Shown in pieces: positions 20,720 to 23,370 of a DNA stretch of 23,370 bases. Position 1 is the stretch's first letter. Every line of letters begins with the position of its first letter. The position numbers and the translations under genes were made by a program. This DNA is from a virus, in the IMG/VR virus record IMGVR_UViG_3300042945_000248, positions 1 to 23,370 of that record; one strand, written 5' to 3'. The notes below the pieces were generated by a model that had not been told where the DNA came from, made no database searches, and saw nothing but the letters and a program-made list of their open reading frames with translations.

Positions 20720-23370
20720 TATCTCTGCCCTCTAATTCTTTGTGAGTCAATATACTTGATTTGACCAATTACAGCCCTTGCAATATCTGAAGAACTTGCA
20801 TCAGAATTAGCAACATTAATATCGACACTATAATTATACACTGAATTCCCTGGGGCTGAACCATTATTAATCTTATTAAGATTATTAACACCAATATTAT
20901 CTACCGCATTTTTACGAATTACAAATTCTCCTGGTGTAAGCATTGCTGGGATTCTGTCTGTTCCACGAGCATATCCTCCTGCTGCATAGAACTTAGGAAC
21001 AAGACCTCCAGAAGATAGCCCAAGACCATCTCTTTTCCTAAAATCTCCAGGCAAGAGTCGAACTGCAGGGGCTTTTTCTTCTGATGCTTTGGTTTTTGCA
21101 ACCATTCCAGATAAAGGATCGTATTTAGGTGCTGCAGTACCAGAACTTCCTCCAAATAACCAAGGGCTTGCACTTTTTTCTAGGTCTGCTACAGTTGCTC
21201 CAACTTTATTATTTGCAGCAATTTGTTCATCACTTATTTTAGTAGTTCCAACATAAGTTCCCCCTCCAGAGCCTCCAGTGCGAATTGTTTCTTCAATTTT
21301 TTGAATTGTTACCTTAAGGGTTTTATCAGTGAGGCCATCCCAGAGACCACTTACTTTGTTTATAACTTTATATGCAGCATCGAGTTCTGCTGTAAATTCA
21401 ACCCCTTCTTGTGTGGCTTTGTCTATACCAAGTTGTAAGTCTGTTAGCCTATCTCTTTGAACCTTTATCATATCAGTTTCTATTTTAAGGGCCTCTTGAG
21501 CCTTTTCAATAATAAGGTTTTGATCATAACTATTATCTTGTATCTTTCTAATAAACTCATATGTGGCTTTACGTTTTTCCTCAATTTGATAAATTTCTTC
21601 TTGCTTTTTTGATATAAGGTCTTCAAATCCTAGTCTTCTGGTAGTCAAAGCAAAACTTAGACGCTCTATTTCATACTGTCTTGCAGCAATCTGATCTGAA
21701 GTCTTTCCAGTTATAGTACCCTTAACTCCAGCAATTTCTGACTCTCTTGCTCTACCCAACATCTCTTGTGCTAGTTCACCAGACCTTGCAGCATTTCTAG
21801 CACGAATTTCTTGTGCTGCTCGGGCTGCTGCAGAAATATCTCCTTGAGTTATAGCATCCGCAAGTCCAAGTTTTTCTTTTTCTTGTTCTGCAATATCTTC
21901 ATTAATTTCGTAGATCTTGCTAAGCGCTTTTTCTTGCTCATCATATTTTTTATTTATTGCATCTACAGCGTTTGATATAATTGCATTATCTTCTGAGAGT
22001 TGTCTAGACTCAGCATCAAGAGCATTTTGTTGACTTTCTATTTCAACAGATATTTGTCTCTGCAAAGCATTAATCTGATTATTAATACTTTCAACTTTTC
22101 TATCGCCCATATCTTTATCTACTTCTAATTTTCTTTCTGCTTCTTTAATTAGTCTATTGTTTATGTCTATTTGGTCTTCTGCTGCCTTGGTTTCTCTTTC
22201 ATATTGTCTTCTTGCAACTCTTTCATCAAGGTCCAACTTTTGATCAATAACATCCATTTGAGTTTTTAAGAAAGCCTGTGGGTCGTTGGCTCTTAAGGTC
22301 TTTTCAATTTCTTTTCTTTCATTTTGGTAATCTTTAATTAATTTTTTAACCTGTTCTGAAGTTTTTGCCTTACTTAAAGATACTGCAAAGTCTGCATCTT
22401 CTACCATCCTAAGAGCGTCTGCAGATGATGCTCCAGCAGCCTTAAGCGCTACAAAGCCTTTACGCTGGCCCTGCAGTTGTTTAATAGTTTCTGCTGACTT
22501 AGCACTAAAAGATCCAAGTTGTTTTGCGTCATAGGCTTTCTTGAATGCTTCTCCAAGGTCTGTTAAGGATACTACACCCTTTTTATTAATCTTGATTAAC
22601 TTATCTTGAATTGCTTTTTCTGTCCCGCCAACAAAATCAATAAATCCTGAGTTGGCACCAATTTTAGATAGTTGCTGATCAATACCCTTAAAGAATTTTA
22701 AATCTTTGCTTCCACCAAGAACACGCATAAGTTCGGCAGCACCCTTGGTTGTATCAATTGTTGCATCTCTTGTGCGCTTAAGAGAAGTTAGAATATCGTC
22801 ATATGTGGTGTCACGTTTTTTCTTTTCTTTTTCTTGTGGTAACTCAGTTGCACCAGTACCTAAAGTAGGAAGTAGTCCACCCTTAGCAATTATCTGTGCC
22901 CCAGACTTACCAGCAGCAGAACCAAATCCCTTAAAGTTTGGATCATTAGATATAACATCAAAAGCGACCTTAATATTTTTGTTTACAAAATCTTCTCCTT
23001 CTGATAAAATTGACCATTGATCATAAAATGCTTGCCACTCTTTAGGTTTTTCTTTGGCAAGATTTGCAACAACATCTTTTGTTAGTTTATCAGGAAGCAG
23101 TTCAATTTGTTTTAATGCATTGGTGGTTGTTTGTAACTGCTTAACTCCATTTTCTTTTAAGTCAAGTGTAATTCCATATGTAGGATTTATCTTATTCAAT
23201 ATGCTTAGTGCTTGTAGATCTTTATCAAAGTCTTCTTCATTGGTATTAATGTAGTCTAACATTAATGATCTTGTTGTATCTGTTGCATTTTGTGATGGCA
23301 ATAACTCTGTTATTAACGCTGCATCTGCAAGCCCCTGTTTATCAACGATTAGTTTAAAGTTTGATCTAAA
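20719..23370 (-). CDS. Tail tape-measure protein, C-terminal part (cut by window edge)
   Basis: The frame is open to the right edge, giving 883 residues with no upstream stop; an apparent TTG start at 23301 is only internal. The protein sets tail length and passes through the tail tube during infection. Middle residues (about 380-650) are a long charged coiled coil (AEDQIDINNRLIKEAERKLE, then QISVEIESQQNALDAESRQL, and Glu/Lys/Ile heptads). The C-terminus has the tape-measure signature AAGGYARGTDRIPAMLTPGE followed by FVIRKNAVDNIG, seen in many siphophage tape measures. No transmembrane helix or lytic motif is obvious in the visible part, but the N-terminus is missing. The stop overlaps the next ATG (TAATG). 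Confidence 0.9.
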   Translation of the reverse strand, partial: FRSNFKLIVDKQGLADAALITELLPSQNATDTTRSLMLDYINTNEEDFDKDLQALSILNKINPTYGITLDLKENGVKQLQTTTNALKQIELLPDKLTKDVVANLAKEKPKEWQAFYDQWSILSEGEDFVNKNIKVAFDVISNDPNFKGFGSAAGKSGAQIIAKGGLLPTLGTGATELPQEKEKKKRDTTYDDILTSLKRTRDATIDTTKGAAELMRVLGGSKDLKFFKGIDQQLSKIGANSGFIDFVGGTEKAIQDKLIKINKKGVVSLTDLGEAFKKAYDAKQLGSFSAKSAETIKQLQGQRKGFVALKAAGASSADALRMVEDADFAVSLSKAKTSEQVKKLIKDYQNERKEIEKTLRANDPQAFLKTQMDVIDQKLDLDERVARRQYERETKAAEDQIDINNRLIKEAERKLEVDKDMGDRKVESINNQINALQRQISVEIESQQNALDAESRQLSEDNAIISNAVDAINKKYDEQEKALSKIYEINEDIAEQEKEKLGLADAITQGDISAAARAAQEIRARNAARSGELAQEMLGRARESEIAGVKGTITGKTSDQIAARQYEIERLSFALTTRRLGFEDLISKKQEEIYQIEEKRKATYEFIRKIQDNSYDQNLIIEKAQEALKIETDMIKVQRDRLTDLQLGIDKATQEGVEFTAELDAAYKVINKVSGLWDGLTDKTLKVTIQKIEETIRTGGSGGGTYVGTTKISDEQIAANNKVGATVADLEKSASPWLFGGSSGTAAPKYDPLSGMVAKTKASEEKAPAVRLLPGDFRKRDGLGLSSGGLVPKFYAAGGYARGTDRIPAMLTPGEFVIRKNAVDNIGVNNLNKINNGSAPGNSVYNYSVDINVANSDASSSDIARAVIGQIKYIDSQRIRGQR

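Noticed and set aside
1-23370. tRNA genes, rRNA, insertion sequences or integrase/attachment sites
   Set aside because: Coding sequence covers essentially the whole window; no cloverleaf-like sequence, transposase, integrase or terminal inverted repeats were recognised.

Overview
The window is a stretch of a tailed double-stranded DNA bacteriophage genome (Caudoviricetes type). Every convincing gene lies on the minus strand, so the biological reading order runs from position 23370 down to 1. The genes are packed end to end with overlaps of 1 to 55 bases or gaps of at most 33 bases, and no non-coding stretch exceeds 40 bases. Hand counts of two sample lines give roughly 35-40 % G+C. Many starts carry AGGAGG/GGAG-type ribosome binding sites, so the host is a bacterium using canonical Shine-Dalgarno initiation. 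The host cannot be named from the sequence; a low-GC aquatic actinobacterium is only a guess from overall gene style. A tape-measure protein, a Tal-like tail hub and no sheath gene in view suggest a long-tailed, probably siphovirus-like particle.

In transcription order the first block is tail genes: the C-terminal part of a tape-measure protein (cut by the right edge), a 215-aa tail protein, a 1483-aa tail hub/minor tail protein with an apparent LamG-like insertion, then four smaller virion proteins of 170, 387, 166 and 147 aa. A short regulatory-looking block follows: a 63-aa zinc ribbon, a 180-aa MerR/excisionase-like helix-turn-helix protein and two small proteins of 68 and 102 aa.

The middle is a nearly complete replisome: DnaB-type helicase, DnaG-type primase, a probable single-strand-binding protein, a C-family DNA polymerase III alpha subunit (1091 aa) and a RecA-family recombinase. 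It runs straight into a recombination/repair block: a small Zn-binding protein, a PD-(D/E)XK junction-resolvase-like protein, a 100-aa unknown, a Cas4-like Fe-S exonuclease, a zinc-finger protein and a RuvC-like resolvase. The last block has a 51-aa HTH protein, a 39-aa single-membrane-span peptide, a DUF3310 protein, a terminase small-subunit candidate and the N-terminal 381 residues of the terminase large subunit (cut by the left edge).

The picture is of a phage that brings its own helicase, primase, polymerase and recombinase, processes recombination or replication branches with two unrelated resolvases plus a Cas4-like nuclease, and passes DNA to the packaging motor encoded immediately downstream. 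No clamp, clamp loader, separate proofreading exonuclease, lysis gene, integrase, capsid gene, tRNA or CRISPR array is visible in the window.
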